This document shows, piece after piece, positions 22,317-30,877 of a DNA stretch of 32,139 nt; position 1 is the first letter of the stretch, and every line of letters begins with the position of its first letter. The DNA lies in contig DAOWLE010000001.1 in assembly GCA_030643545.1 (NCBI GenBank), positions 1 to 32,139 of the forward strand, read 5' to 3'. The notes under the pieces are model-generated. The model saw only the letters and a program-made list of their open reading frames with translations. It had not been told where the DNA came from and searched no databases. A program made the translations under genes and the position numbers. The stretch comes from a bacterium (GTDB lineage: Bacteria; Patescibacteriota; Minisyncoccia; JAHIHE01; DAOWLE01).

Positions 22317-24725
22317 TTAAAATTGTTTTTCTTCCGCATTTAATTCTTTTTCAGGCGCGTCATCTTTGAATGCGAACATCGTTTTAAAAATTAGCCGGAC
22401 AATGCCAATTTGAATATTTAAAATTAATTTTTCATAAAGTTCTCCAGCGGCGTTTTTGTATTCTCCCAAAGGATTCCTCTGTCCAATTGTTTCAAAACGA
22501 ACCGCTTCCTGAAAAAACTGGATTGCCCTTAAGTGTTCAGTCCAAAAACTGTCAATAATTTTTAAAGCAACAGTATTTTCCAACATCCGCATCGCCCAAG
22601 GGCCTATTTCTTTTTCCCTTTTATTATAAGCCGCTTCGGCAAATTCATAAAGATGCTTAATCAATTCTTTCTTATTTTTAAAATGAACCATTTTCGTCAG
22701 AGGAAAATTTTGTTTAACTGAAAATGGAAACAAAGAATTATAAGTTCTGATAATTTCTTCATATTCCCATTTGGACAAATCTTTTCGCGGAGTACAGGAC
22801 AAAACAATTCTTGTTATCTCTTTCTTGATTAAATTCAGAGTTTCCGGCTTAAAATTTTTATCAAATAAAATACGGCAGCGCTGGCGGTAAATTGAACAGC
22901 GCTGATAATTTAATATTTGATCATATTGAAAAATATTAAAGCGCCTGTGAAAATAAAATGATTCTACACGCGACTGGGCTTTGTTTAAAATATTGGAAAG
23001 CATTTTATTTTGAATGCCCAAGCCCAAAGCTTTCCAATTGAGAATTTTCAAAGCAGACAAGCTTTTTTTAGCTCCGTATTGTTTTACTAATTCATCGTCC
23101 GGCGAAATATAAAATTCTGAAAATCCAGGATCACCCTGCCGTCCGGCCCGCCCCCTTAACTGATTATCAATTCTTCTCGCTTGATGGCGTTCTGTTCCAA
23201 TAACATAAAGTCCGCCCAAAAATGCGATGCCTGGACCTAATTTAATATCAGTTCCCCGTCCGGCTAAATTAGTGGCAATAGTAACACTCCCTGCTTGTCC
23301 CGCCCGAGCAATAACTTCAGCTTCTTTTTCAATATTTTTAGCATTAAGAATATGATGAGGAATATTATTTTGCCAAAGCAGTTTGCTTAATTGCTCTGAT
23401 TTTTTAACAGATCTTGTGCCGACGAGAATCGGTTGTCCTTGATGATGAAGCTGCGTTATTTTTTCTACGATATCTTTATTTTTTTCTATTTGATTAGGAT
23501 AAAATTTATCTGGGAGATCTTTGCGGAGAATCGGTTTGTTGGTCGGAATAACAACTGTTTCTTTATGATAAATTTTATCAAATTCTCTTGCCGCGCTTGC
23601 CGCTGTTCCGGTCAAACCGGCTAATTTTTTATAACCAAGAAAAAAATTCTGGTATGTGATAAGCGCCAAAGTAATATCTTTTTGTTTTATTTCCACATTT
23701 TCTTTTGCTTCAATCGCCTGATGAATTCCTTCACAGTACCGATGGCCTTGCATTAATCTTCCGGTATACTCATCAACAATAATTATTTTTCCTTGATCAA
23801 CAATATAATCTCTGTCTTTTTTGAAAAGTTCTTTCGCTTTAAGAGCTTGGTCAATGTGATAAATATAAATAATGTTATCTTTTCCATAAAGATTTTTAAC
23901 ATTTAAAAGTTCTTCCATTTTTTTGACGCCCTGTTCCGTCAAAGTGACTGCTTGTATTTTCTCATCAACTATAAAATCAGTATTTTTATTCAATCTCTCA
24001 ATCAATCTGGCAAACTCGCGGTATTTTTCTTGATATTCATCTACTGACGCGGAAATAATCAGCGGCGTTTGGGCTTCATCAATTAAAACGCTGTCTGCTT
24101 CGTCAACAATGTCAAAATAAAGCTGACGCTGGACAATTTCTTTTTGTGATTCAGCCATATTGTCGCGAAGATAATCAAATCCGAATTCACTGTTAACACC
24201 ATAAGTTATATCCATCTGATAGTTCTGTTTTTTTTCAGCATGAGTTTTCTTTGAAGTAATTACTCCGATTTGAATTCCCAGATTATGATAAATTTTGCTC
24301 ATCCAGCGCGCGTCTCTTTCAGCCAAATAATCATTAACCGTAATAATATGAACACCTTTTCCTTCCAAAGAATTAAGATAAGCGGGAAAAGCTATAGTTA
24401 AAGTTTTTCCTTCTCCTGTTTTCATTTCGGCAATTCTTTTCTGGTGCACAACAATTGCTCCCATTAATTGGACATCATAAGCTCTTTCTTCAAGCGCTCT
24501 CTTTCCAGTTTCCCGAACAACAGCATAAGCTTCCGGCAAAATGCCGTCCAATGTCTCGCCTGATTTCAAACGCAGTTTAAATTCTTTGGTTTTGTTTTTC
24601 AGCTGCGCGTCAGTAAGATTGGAAATTTTTGTTTCCAATTTATTTATTTGAACAACTGTTTTTTTTAATTTAACTATTTCTTGGCGAGTATAAATTTTAG
24701 ATAAATTTTTAATTATAAAATCCAT
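22317..24725 (-). CDS. secA: protein translocase ATPase SecA (divergent)
   Basis: ATP-driven motor of the Sec translocon. Walker A is MKTGEGKTLT, Walker B region is IVDEADSVLIDEAQTPLIIS, and other motifs are VNDYLAERDA, YGVNSEFGFDYLRDNM, ATNLAGRGTDIKLG, and LRGRAGRQGDPG. The C-terminal helical wing is present (WTEHLRAIQFFQEAVRFETIG). Differences from standard SecA: the usual YDDVLNEQR reads YDQILNYQR, and the chain (802 residues) ends without the CxCxSG zinc-binding tail. It may be a divergent main SecA or a second paralogue. The track starts at a TTG; the ATG at 24725 (MDFIIKNL) is better. It is the first gene of an operon with the acetate-CoA ligase and a GT4 gene. Confidence 0.94.
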   Translation of the reverse strand: MDFIIKNLSKIYTRQEIVKLKKTVVQINKLETKISNLTDAQLKNKTKEFKLRLKSGETLDGILPEAYAVVRETGKRALEERAYDVQLMGAIVVHQKRIAEMKTGEGKTLTIAFPAYLNSLEGKGVHIITVNDYLAERDARWMSKIYHNLGIQIGVITSKKTHAEKKQNYQMDITYGVNSEFGFDYLRDNMAESQKEIVQRQLYFDIVDEADSVLIDEAQTPLIISASVDEYQEKYREFARLIERLNKNTDFIVDEKIQAVTLTEQGVKKMEELLNVKNLYGKDNIIYIYHIDQALKAKELFKKDRDYIVDQGKIIIVDEYTGRLMQGHRYCEGIHQAIEAKENVEIKQKDITLALITYQNFFLGYKKLAGLTGTAASAAREFDKIYHKETVVIPTNKPILRKDLPDKFYPNQIEKNKDIVEKITQLHHQGQPILVGTRSVKKSEQLSKLLWQNNIPHHILNAKNIEKEAEVIARAGQAGSVTIATNLAGRGTDIKLGPGIAFLGGLYVIGTERHQARRIDNQLRGRAGRQGDPGFSEFYISPDDELVKQYGAKKSLSALKILNWKALGLGIQNKMLSNILNKAQSRVESFYFHRRFNIFQYDQILNYQRCSIYRQRCRILFDKNFKPETLNLIKKEITRIVLSCTPRKDLSKWEYEEIIRTYNSLFPFSVKQNFPLTKMVHFKNKKELIKHLYEFAEAAYNKREKEIGPWAMRMLENTVALKIIDSFWTEHLRAIQFFQEAVRFETIGQRNPLGEYKNAAGELYEKLILNIQIGIVRLIFKTMFAFKDDAPEKELNAEEKQF

Positions 24726-24737
24726 ATTCAAAATATT

Positions 24738-24817
24738 ATAACTTGCAACTTGAAGCTTATAGCTTAATAAAAATGAATTAAAAAATTGAGTTGCAAGTTA
24801 CGAGTTATAAGTTATAA
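24738..24817. repeat. degenerate minisatellite upstream of secA
   Basis: ATAACTTGCAACTTGAAGCT and GAGTTGCAAGTTACGAGTTA face each other around an AT spacer. Both are made of 7-8 bp AACTTnn / AAGTTnn units like the glyS insert. Lying in the leader of secA they could form a hairpin. A TATAAT (minus strand, about 24827-24832) is just upstream. Confidence 0.65.
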
Positions 24818-24835
24818 GTCCATTTATATTATATC

Positions 24836-24869
24836 AAAAAATAGCCCTTTTTGGAATAGGGCTATTTTT
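24836..24869. terminator. intrinsic terminator between the dockerin locus and secA
   Basis: AAAAATAGCCC with GGGCTATTTTT, an 11-bp stem and 11-nt loop, with T-runs on both strands. It ends minus-strand transcripts from the dockerin gene at 24907 before the secA promoter. Confidence 0.88.
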
Positions 24870-24906
24870 ATTTTTAATATTTATAATCCGTAGCTTTAGC
24901 GAAGGA

Positions 24907-26907
24907 TTATTTTGTCCATTGTGACATTATTACGCTAAAATCAACAAGATTAACATTGCCATCTTTATTTATGTCCGGACTTTTACAAGAAGTGGCTCCG
25001 GACGGATCTTTTCCCCAAAAACTCAAAAGAATTCCTGCGTCAGCTAAATTAATTTTTTCGTCGCAATTAAGATCGGCAGATAATTTTTCTTCTTCTTTCA
25101 AAAATCCTTCGCATTTATTTTGAACGCATCTACAACTATCTATAGAAGGATATCCGCAAACAGACGAAATTCCTTCAACAGCGCAAGCTTTTCTTACATA
25201 ATTAGGATCAACTTTTGCGTCTTTATTAACACATTTTGGATAATAACCACAACAGTTGTGAACATCTTTAATCGCGCAATCAAAATCTGTATTACAGGAG
25301 TAATCTATATTTAAATAATATTCATCTAAATCATATAGTACTTCTTTACAATCTTCCGGACAATTCCATTCATTTTCTTTTGTTTCGCATTCTCCATTTC
25401 CGCATACTTCGCTTGTGCAATAAGCAACGCCATTTCTGTATCCTGAAGATATTTCATACAATCCTTCGCAGCATTCGCCTTTTATGCTTGCAAATTCACG
25501 AAGAATTTCTCCATCGCCAATACAATCAGTTTCTCCCTTGCAATCTTTCGGACAATTACAAATATTTTCAGGTGATTTGCAAATTCCGTCTCCGCATTTT
25601 GTGCAAAGAGCGCTTCCATCAGTAGGCGCGACGCATCCCTCGTTATAAGAAATAGCATTCGCAATTTGCGTAAGACCCTCGCAGCAAGAAGGTTTTCCAA
25701 AATAATTCTTTTCTCCTTCTTTAGCGCAAGCTTCTGCCTTTTCACAAATGCTATAAGATCTGCTTATTCTATTTTCAATCAATCCAGAACAGCATTGCTT
25801 GTCAGTTGGACCCATAAGAGGATTGCGATTTACTTTTTCTCCTTCTTCAGCGCAATCTTCTGAAATTTTTCCTTGGCAGCAACAAGTTTTGCCTACTCCG
25901 ACTATCACTTCATCAATTCCACCAATAGTTCTAACAAGCGTACAATCAGATGTCTCTCCAATGTCTTTTTCATTTTCTTTGCATCCCCATTCAACGTCAG
26001 GAACCACTGGCCAAGTCCGGCAAATTCCAGATTTATAATTAAGAGATTTGCATTTTTCGCTACAGGTTTGTTTTTCTTCTTCACATTTCCCATTATGTTT
26101 TTTTGAAACGCCAGCAGATTGTCTTGTGCAATCATTTGAATAAGTTTTACTATCACAGCCGCATACTGGAGAGTATATCATCGCACAAATTTCCGATTTT
26201 TCTGTACATTTTCCCGGATCCTTGCATTTTCCTTCTGGAAATTCACAGAATTGATTTCCATTACAATCTTTATTAGAATAACAATCTTCTTCTTCCGTTT
26301 CTGCGCATTTATACGCGCATTGGGAAAGGTTAATTGGATCATTTTTAAAATCTTCTGAACATTTTTCAACGCAGGATTTACAATCTTCAAATTTTTTATT
26401 TTGAACTAATTGGCATTTGCCGTTAATAATTTCGCATTTAGCATATTGTCTACACCCATCGCCAATCATATAAATTTCGGTGCACCCATCTGGAATATTT
26501 GACCCGCAAGTTATATCAAGTCCATGGCAATTTTCTATTCCGCATTTTTCTTCTTGTGTTTTTTCGCAATTATCATACTTTATCAATTTTCCATCGCAGG
26601 AACTATACCAACCCTCTGATCTTGAACCAATCGCTTTGCAAACCGCGGAACACCCTTTACAATTATCCCATCTGATCAATTCTGGTCTGTCAAAATTAGA
26701 ATTAATATACCAGCCCTCGCTCCTGCTTCCTATGGCGCCACAATAAGGTTTTCCTTCTTCAGTTGGAATAACGCTTATCTTAGTGCCCGAAAACTCTATA
26801 TAAGCGTAGATTAAAGTCGTAGCAAAAATAATTGCCGCTAATCCAATAAGGATTAAATAAATTTTGTTTTTGCTTAAATTTTTTATGCTTGCCTTAAAAG
26901 TTTCCAT
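24907..26907 (-). CDS. surface Cys-rich protein with Kazal-like domain and C-terminal dockerin
   Basis: 666-residue exported protein. An N-terminal hydrophobic segment (residues about 16-38) acts as a signal anchor. The exterior is Cys-rich: duplicated GAIGSRSEGWY / KAIGSRSEGWY units at 56-67 and 90-101, a Kazal-type pattern at about 234-275 (ICAMIYSPVCGCDSKTYSND with flanking Cys), and two CGxGxCxxxEnxxNCPxDC modules (CGDGICKSPENICNCPKDC, CGNGECETKENEWNCPEDC). The last ~57 residues form a type I dockerin with two calcium loops, DLNCDEKINLAD and DINKDGNVNLVD. No enzyme domain is recognisable. A terminator-like hairpin at 26935-26963 separates it from the upstream genes. The dockerin is expected to bind the cohesin encoded at 29875. 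Confidence 0.93.
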   Translation of the reverse strand: METFKASIKNLSKNKIYLILIGLAAIIFATTLIYAYIEFSGTKISVIPTEEGKPYCGAIGSRSEGWYINSNFDRPELIRWDNCKGCSAVCKAIGSRSEGWYSSCDGKLIKYDNCEKTQEEKCGIENCHGLDITCGSNIPDGCTEIYMIGDGCRQYAKCEIINGKCQLVQNKKFEDCKSCVEKCSEDFKNDPINLSQCAYKCAETEEEDCYSNKDCNGNQFCEFPEGKCKDPGKCTEKSEICAMIYSPVCGCDSKTYSNDCTRQSAGVSKKHNGKCEEEKQTCSEKCKSLNYKSGICRTWPVVPDVEWGCKENEKDIGETSDCTLVRTIGGIDEVIVGVGKTCCCQGKISEDCAEEGEKVNRNPLMGPTDKQCCSGLIENRISRSYSICEKAEACAKEGEKNYFGKPSCCEGLTQIANAISYNEGCVAPTDGSALCTKCGDGICKSPENICNCPKDCKGETDCIGDGEILREFASIKGECCEGLYEISSGYRNGVAYCTSEVCGNGECETKENEWNCPEDCKEVLYDLDEYYLNIDYSCNTDFDCAIKDVHNCCGYYPKCVNKDAKVDPNYVRKACAVEGISSVCGYPSIDSCRCVQNKCEGFLKEEEKLSADLNCDEKINLADAGILLSFWGKDPSGATSCKSPDINKDGNVNLVDFSVIMSQWTK

Positions 26908-26934
26908 AAATTTTTCTTTTTTTTATGTTTTGGT

Positions 26935-26963
26935 TAAAAGCGGCACGTTGTGTGCCGCTTTTA
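26935..26963. terminator. hairpin between two dockerin genes
   Basis: TAAAAGCGGCAC-GTTGT-GTGCCGCTTTTA, a perfect 12-bp stem, with an A-run on one side and a short T-run on the other. It may attenuate transcription between the DUF2341-dockerin gene and the Kazal-dockerin gene. Confidence 0.78.
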
Positions 26964-27001
26964 AAAAAAATAACAAATATTCATAAACTATTAATTTATA
27001 A

Positions 27002-28309
27002 CTAAAACGCAGCCCATTGCGACATCATTATGCTAAAATCAGTAAGGTTAACATCACCGTCTTGATTTATATCCGGACTTTGACAGGAAGCAGCTCCGGA
27101 TGGATCTTTCCCCCAAAAACTCATCAAAATTGCCGAGTCAGTCAGATTAACGCTTCCGTCGCAATTAAGATCAGCTGAAGAAAAAGACCCATCATTCTTT
27201 TTTTCTGCTCCAATAATTGTAACCGGCTCACTTGAAGCATATTTATAAATGTAGATATCATCTATCCATAATTTTACGTATGTCAATAAATTAGTATTTT
27301 TGCACTCGCGGTATTCACGACAGTCTGTCCCATAACACTTCAAGTAATTATCGTAGAAATCCTCATTCTCGCAGTAATATTTAATTTCTTTATATCCTTC
27401 AGGACAAAGAGGAGCGTCATCATTTGGCACATAATAATTTAAACATGGACATTGATTTCCTTTACATGTACATCCTTCGCAATCGTTATAACTTGCCTGA
27501 CTACTTTTTATTATTGTATCTTCACATCCCTTTGCATAACTATAAAGTTTTAATTTTAAATCATTTCCTGAAATTCTATACTTTTTATCGGTAAATTCTT
27601 GATAAGAAGAGGAATCTAAAATTGTTTCTTTGTTCTCATTATCTACGAATTTTAATTCATATTTATAATCACAATCTTTATATTTTTTAGAACTTTCATT
27701 TTTTAATTTCAGATTAACTTTAAAATCACCCGAGCCAATTACATTTGATACTAAACTTGAAAAAACTTCGCCAATACCTGTTTGGGAAACATGAATATAT
27801 CCTGTATTTGATGTTGAATATTCCTGACCGCTTCCTATCCATTTATCTGAACCATCTTTAAAATCATCAAAAAATTCAAAAGTTTTTTCTCCCTTGCTGA
27901 CAGATTGAGCGGAAGAGTTGCCGTAATACATATAAATTGTTGTTCCAGAAATTGAAATAAAAGGAACTTTTACCCAAATTTTCGTATCAGGAGAATTACA
28001 TCCAGATTCAATCCAATAATTTAATTCGGTTTTTCCATCAGAATCAGTAAATCTAAAATCTCCGCAATCTAAAGACATTTTTCCGTCTGACATTAAAACA
28101 GCCGTATCAACAGTCATTGAAACCTGAAAATCAGCCAAAACAGAAGGTGATCCGCTGATATTAATTGGCTTTCTATAATTCCAATCAGCATCATACCAAT
28201 TAGATGAACTTTCAGCTTGAATTTCAGTTCTAAAATTCAAATCTACTGAATTAAAATTCCAGCTAAAAAACAAAACTACTATTAATATTATTTTTGGAAT
28301 TGATTTCAT
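27002..28309 (-). CDS. surface protein with DUF2341/lectin-like region and C-terminal dockerin
   Basis: 435-residue exported protein with a signal peptide at about 1-30. A DUF2341 domain follows (about 37-140), recognised from WYDADWNYRKPINISG, DFRFTDSDGKTELNYWIESG, and KIWVKVPFIS...IYMYYGN. Next comes a beta-rich region beginning FEFFDDFKDGSDKWIGSG and ending VKLWIDDIYIYKYA, which looks like a concanavalin/LamG-type sandwich with a Cys-rich insert (CEGCTCKGNQCPC and beyond). DUF2341 often accompanies glycan-binding or processing modules. The C-terminal dockerin has calcium loops DLNCDGSVNLTD and DINQDGDVNLTD. It follows the previous dockerin gene by 18 nt. Confidence 0.92.
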   Translation of the reverse strand: MKSIPKIILIVVLFFSWNFNSVDLNFRTEIQAESSSNWYDADWNYRKPINISGSPSVLADFQVSMTVDTAVLMSDGKMSLDCGDFRFTDSDGKTELNYWIESGCNSPDTKIWVKVPFISISGTTIYMYYGNSSAQSVSKGEKTFEFFDDFKDGSDKWIGSGQEYSTSNTGYIHVSQTGIGEVFSSLVSNVIGSGDFKVNLKLKNESSKKYKDCDYKYELKFVDNENKETILDSSSYQEFTDKKYRISGNDLKLKLYSYAKGCEDTIIKSSQASYNDCEGCTCKGNQCPCLNYYVPNDDAPLCPEGYKEIKYYCENEDFYDNYLKCYGTDCREYRECKNTNLLTYVKLWIDDIYIYKYASSEPVTIIGAEKKNDGSFSSADLNCDGSVNLTDSAILMSFWGKDPSGAASCQSPDINQDGDVNLTDFSIMMSQWAAF

Positions 28310-28327
28310 ATAAACTAATATTACTTT

Positions 28328-29845
28328 TTAGTAAAATGCTATTTCTGTCCATTGGGACATCATTATCGCTAAATCAGCAAGATCAACATCGCCATCTTGA
28401 TCTATATCCGGACTTTGGCAGGAATCAAATCCAAAAGGATCTTTATGCCAAAAACTCATTAAAATTGCATCGTCAGTTAAATTAACACTTCCATTGCAAT
28501 TAAGATCAGCAGTTTGATAAACAGCGCTGCCTTCACAAGCGACTGAACAACAAATTCCGCTTCCAGAATGCGTTAAAGATATTCCCGGACAAGTTTCATT
28601 TGCTTGGCAGATAAATCCGCTTGGTTCATATTCAGAACAGCTGCAATCTGGATCGCCGGTTGGACATCCAAATGTTTTGCATTTGCCGTCTGCTTCGCAG
28701 GTTGCCGGACAATTATTTTCCGGAGAATCTATACAAGCCCATTTATAATTATCGCAGGTGCACCAATCGACTTCAGTTCCGTCCGGACAACTATGTTTCT
28801 TTGTTTCTCCTAGATTACATTCTTTTGAAATAGCGGTAAAATTTATATTATTCATATTAGTTGTAGCACAACCTTTAGGAATAGTTATCGTATGAGAAAT
28901 TGGAGAAAAAATATAATTATTGTTTGATGGAGTAATTGTATAAGAACCATCATTTAAAGTAGAAAAAGAATAATTTCCAGAACTATCAGTGGCTGTTGAT
29001 GCTGAAGAATCTCCAGCAAGATTTATAGTTATTCCTGATAATCCGCTATTATCTTTCAAAACTTTACCTGAAATAGAATAAACTGCCGCTGGCGTACAAG
29101 CGACTGAACAGCAAGTTCCGCCTCCAGAATGTATTAAGGATGTTCCCGAACAAGTTTCATTTGTTTGGCAAATATCGCCTCCTTGTTGAGAGCACGCGCA
29201 ATCCGGATCGCCATTAGGACATCCTGGATATTTGCATTTGCCGTCTGCTTCGCATTTCGGCTCTGGCTCTCCTTGCACGCAAGCTCCATTTTTACAAATC
29301 ATATTTTGGCCGTACCGAGAACATGAATATCCAGATGAAGAATCAGAAGCTCTTTTTGCTACGCCACTTTGGCAAAAATATTCAACAATTGAATTTCCAA
29401 CACAATAATCTGTGTATGAATGAGAATTATCTTTTGCTGTACCTTTTCTCATTACATTTATTCCTCCGTCAGAATCTGTGCAAGCAGGAGTCGGCGGAGT
29501 TGTTCCTCTTACGCAAGCTCCATTTGCGCAGCCATTTGGACATTTAAAATTTGTCATGCCATGACCGTTTGCAGCACAATAATACTCCATTACATTATCT
29601 TTATAACCTCCAGTCATACAATAATCTGTAAGTTTTGTTCCGTCACTAAGAGTTATAGTTCCTTTTTGATAATAATTTTTACCGCCGTCATTGTCTGTGC
29701 AAACCGACGCTCCTGGCCCTATAATCAAACCTCTTAAATAACTTTCATACCCAATAAGCATCACACTGAAAACAATTACCGCAGTCAATCCTAAAACCAT
29801 CAAAATTGTTTTAGGTTTTTTAAAATTTTCAATAATAAAATTCAT
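28328..29845 (-). CDS. surface Cys-rich protein with carboxypeptidase-regulatory-like domain and dockerin
   Basis: 505-residue exported protein with an N-terminal signal anchor (about 13-33). It has two copies of a CTDnDGG...DYC...CxNGACVxG module at about 47-195, and two copies of a CEADGKCKnxGCPnGDPDCxCS...CCSVAC module at about 197-250 and 385-440. Between the latter copies is a beta-sandwich resembling carboxypeptidase regulatory-like/SdrD-B repeats (SGKVLKDNSGLSGITINLAG, then GNYSFSTLNDGSYTITPS). The C-terminal dockerin loops are DLNCNGSVNLTD and DIDQDGDVDLAD; the first has Asn in place of Asp at position 5. No catalytic domain. It lies 29 nt after the cohesin gene. Confidence 0.92.
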   Translation of the reverse strand: MNFIIENFKKPKTILMVLGLTAVIVFSVMLIGYESYLRGLIIGPGASVCTDNDGGKNYYQKGTITLSDGTKLTDYCMTGGYKDNVMEYYCAANGHGMTNFKCPNGCANGACVRGTTPPTPACTDSDGGINVMRKGTAKDNSHSYTDYCVGNSIVEYFCQSGVAKRASDSSSGYSCSRYGQNMICKNGACVQGEPEPKCEADGKCKYPGCPNGDPDCACSQQGGDICQTNETCSGTSLIHSGGGTCCSVACTPAAVYSISGKVLKDNSGLSGITINLAGDSSASTATDSSGNYSFSTLNDGSYTITPSNNNYIFSPISHTITIPKGCATTNMNNINFTAISKECNLGETKKHSCPDGTEVDWCTCDNYKWACIDSPENNCPATCEADGKCKTFGCPTGDPDCSCSEYEPSGFICQANETCPGISLTHSGSGICCSVACEGSAVYQTADLNCNGSVNLTDDAILMSFWHKDPFGFDSCQSPDIDQDGDVDLADLAIMMSQWTEIAFY

Positions 29846-29874
29846 ATTTTTTATTTTTAATGATATTTTATTTT

Positions 29875-30786
29875 TTACTCTTTAGTTGCTTTGCCACTCG
29901 GTACCCATCCTTTTTTATAGGCAAAATAAATTGTTGCCGCCAAAATTCCGATAATAATTAAAGCGGAAGTTGCCGGACCGGTTGTCGGAGCAGTTACCGC
30001 AATAATTTCTGAGCAGGAAGAAGTCGCTCCATCATTATCAGTTAAACTTAATACCGCCGTATAAGTTCCGGCAGCGGTATACGTATGTTTAACATTAGGT
30101 CCGCCAGTTGCCGGTGAGCTGTCACCAAAATTCCAACTATTAGAAGTAATTGTTCCGTCTGGATCAGTAGAGCCAGCAGTAGAAAAAGAAACAGTCAAAG
30201 GCGCTGCGCCGGAAATTGGATCAGCGTTAATAATACAGACAGGAGGAACAATATCTGCGCTTGTTATTGTATAACTGCCATTTTTGACCGAGCTAAGAAT
30301 ATCAGTTCCTTTTCCATCATCTAAAAGTATATCGGAATCAGTGCCAGATATTCCAATCCCGTCTATTATAAAATCAACTTTGGTCGGAGAAGCAGGAGAT
30401 AACGCTTTAAAATTAATCGTTGCTACATTACCGTTAGCCGTATTTATTCCCGGAGTTGGTTTGGTGCGCGAAATCTTAATTTTTCCAGCATTGGAATCAA
30501 AAATTTTCTCAGCTTCCATAGTAAGAATAGATTTTGAAGTGTCAATATCAATTACTTGCAACTTTGTCGCGTCATAAGTTAAATACGCTCCTACGGCAAC
30601 TACATTTTGACTGTTTGTATTTACTAAAACATCAATACTGAATGTTTCTCCAATACCCACTGTTTTAGTTGAAGGAGAGAGTGAAAGTTCAGCGTTTGCC
30701 CCGGCTTGAGCTGGAACTATCGCTATTGCTCCAAGTAAAATTAAAGATAGAGATAGAGCAAAGATTTTTTTCTTAATACTTTTCAT
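29875..30786 (-). CDS. membrane-anchored cohesin-PKD protein (scaffoldin-like)
   Basis: 303-residue surface protein in four parts. A signal peptide (1 to about 29, ending VPAQAGA) is followed by a cohesin domain (about 32-174): ELSLSPSTKTVGIGETFSID, VAVGAYLTYDATKLQVID, and VATINFKALS match the strand pattern of cohesins. A PKD domain (about 184-266) has WNFGDSSP and HTYTAAGTYTAVLSLTDNDG. A transmembrane helix (about 274-290) and a short basic tail (KKGWVPSGKATKE) fix it in the membrane. Cohesins bind dockerins by calcium-dependent contacts, and four dockerin genes flank this one on the same strand. With one cohesin it would be a docking receptor rather than a multi-enzyme scaffold. AAAGG lies 9 nt before the ATG. 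Confidence 0.93.
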   Translation of the reverse strand: MKSIKKKIFALSLSLILLGAIAIVPAQAGANAELSLSPSTKTVGIGETFSIDVLVNTNSQNVVAVGAYLTYDATKLQVIDIDTSKSILTMEAEKIFDSNAGKIKISRTKPTPGINTANGNVATINFKALSPASPTKVDFIIDGIGISGTDSDILLDDGKGTDILSSVKNGSYTITSADIVPPVCIINADPISGAAPLTVSFSTAGSTDPDGTITSNSWNFGDSSPATGGPNVKHTYTAAGTYTAVLSLTDNDGATSSCSEIIAVTAPTTGPATSALIIIGILAATIYFAYKKGWVPSGKATKE

Positions 30787-30877
30787 AATGTTTTTCCTTT
30801 CAAAAGTTTATTTTTTAAATTAGCAATAAACTTTTTTTTAATTAAATTAATTAAATTTGAGTTAATATATTAAAATT
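30787..30877 (-). promoter_or_regulatory. leader of the cohesin gene with hairpin
   Basis: AAAGTTTATT and AATAAACTTT (about 30797-30832) form a stem in this AT-only gap. On the minus strand it is followed by a short T-run, so it could be a terminator or attenuator between the tandem-repeat dockerin gene and the cohesin gene. The Shine-Dalgarno GAAAGG follows it. Confidence 0.5.

Noticed and set aside
25482-26390. Several 65-88 residue ORFs on both strands
   Set aside because: They are alternative frames of the long Cys-rich dockerin gene and lack start signals or family features.
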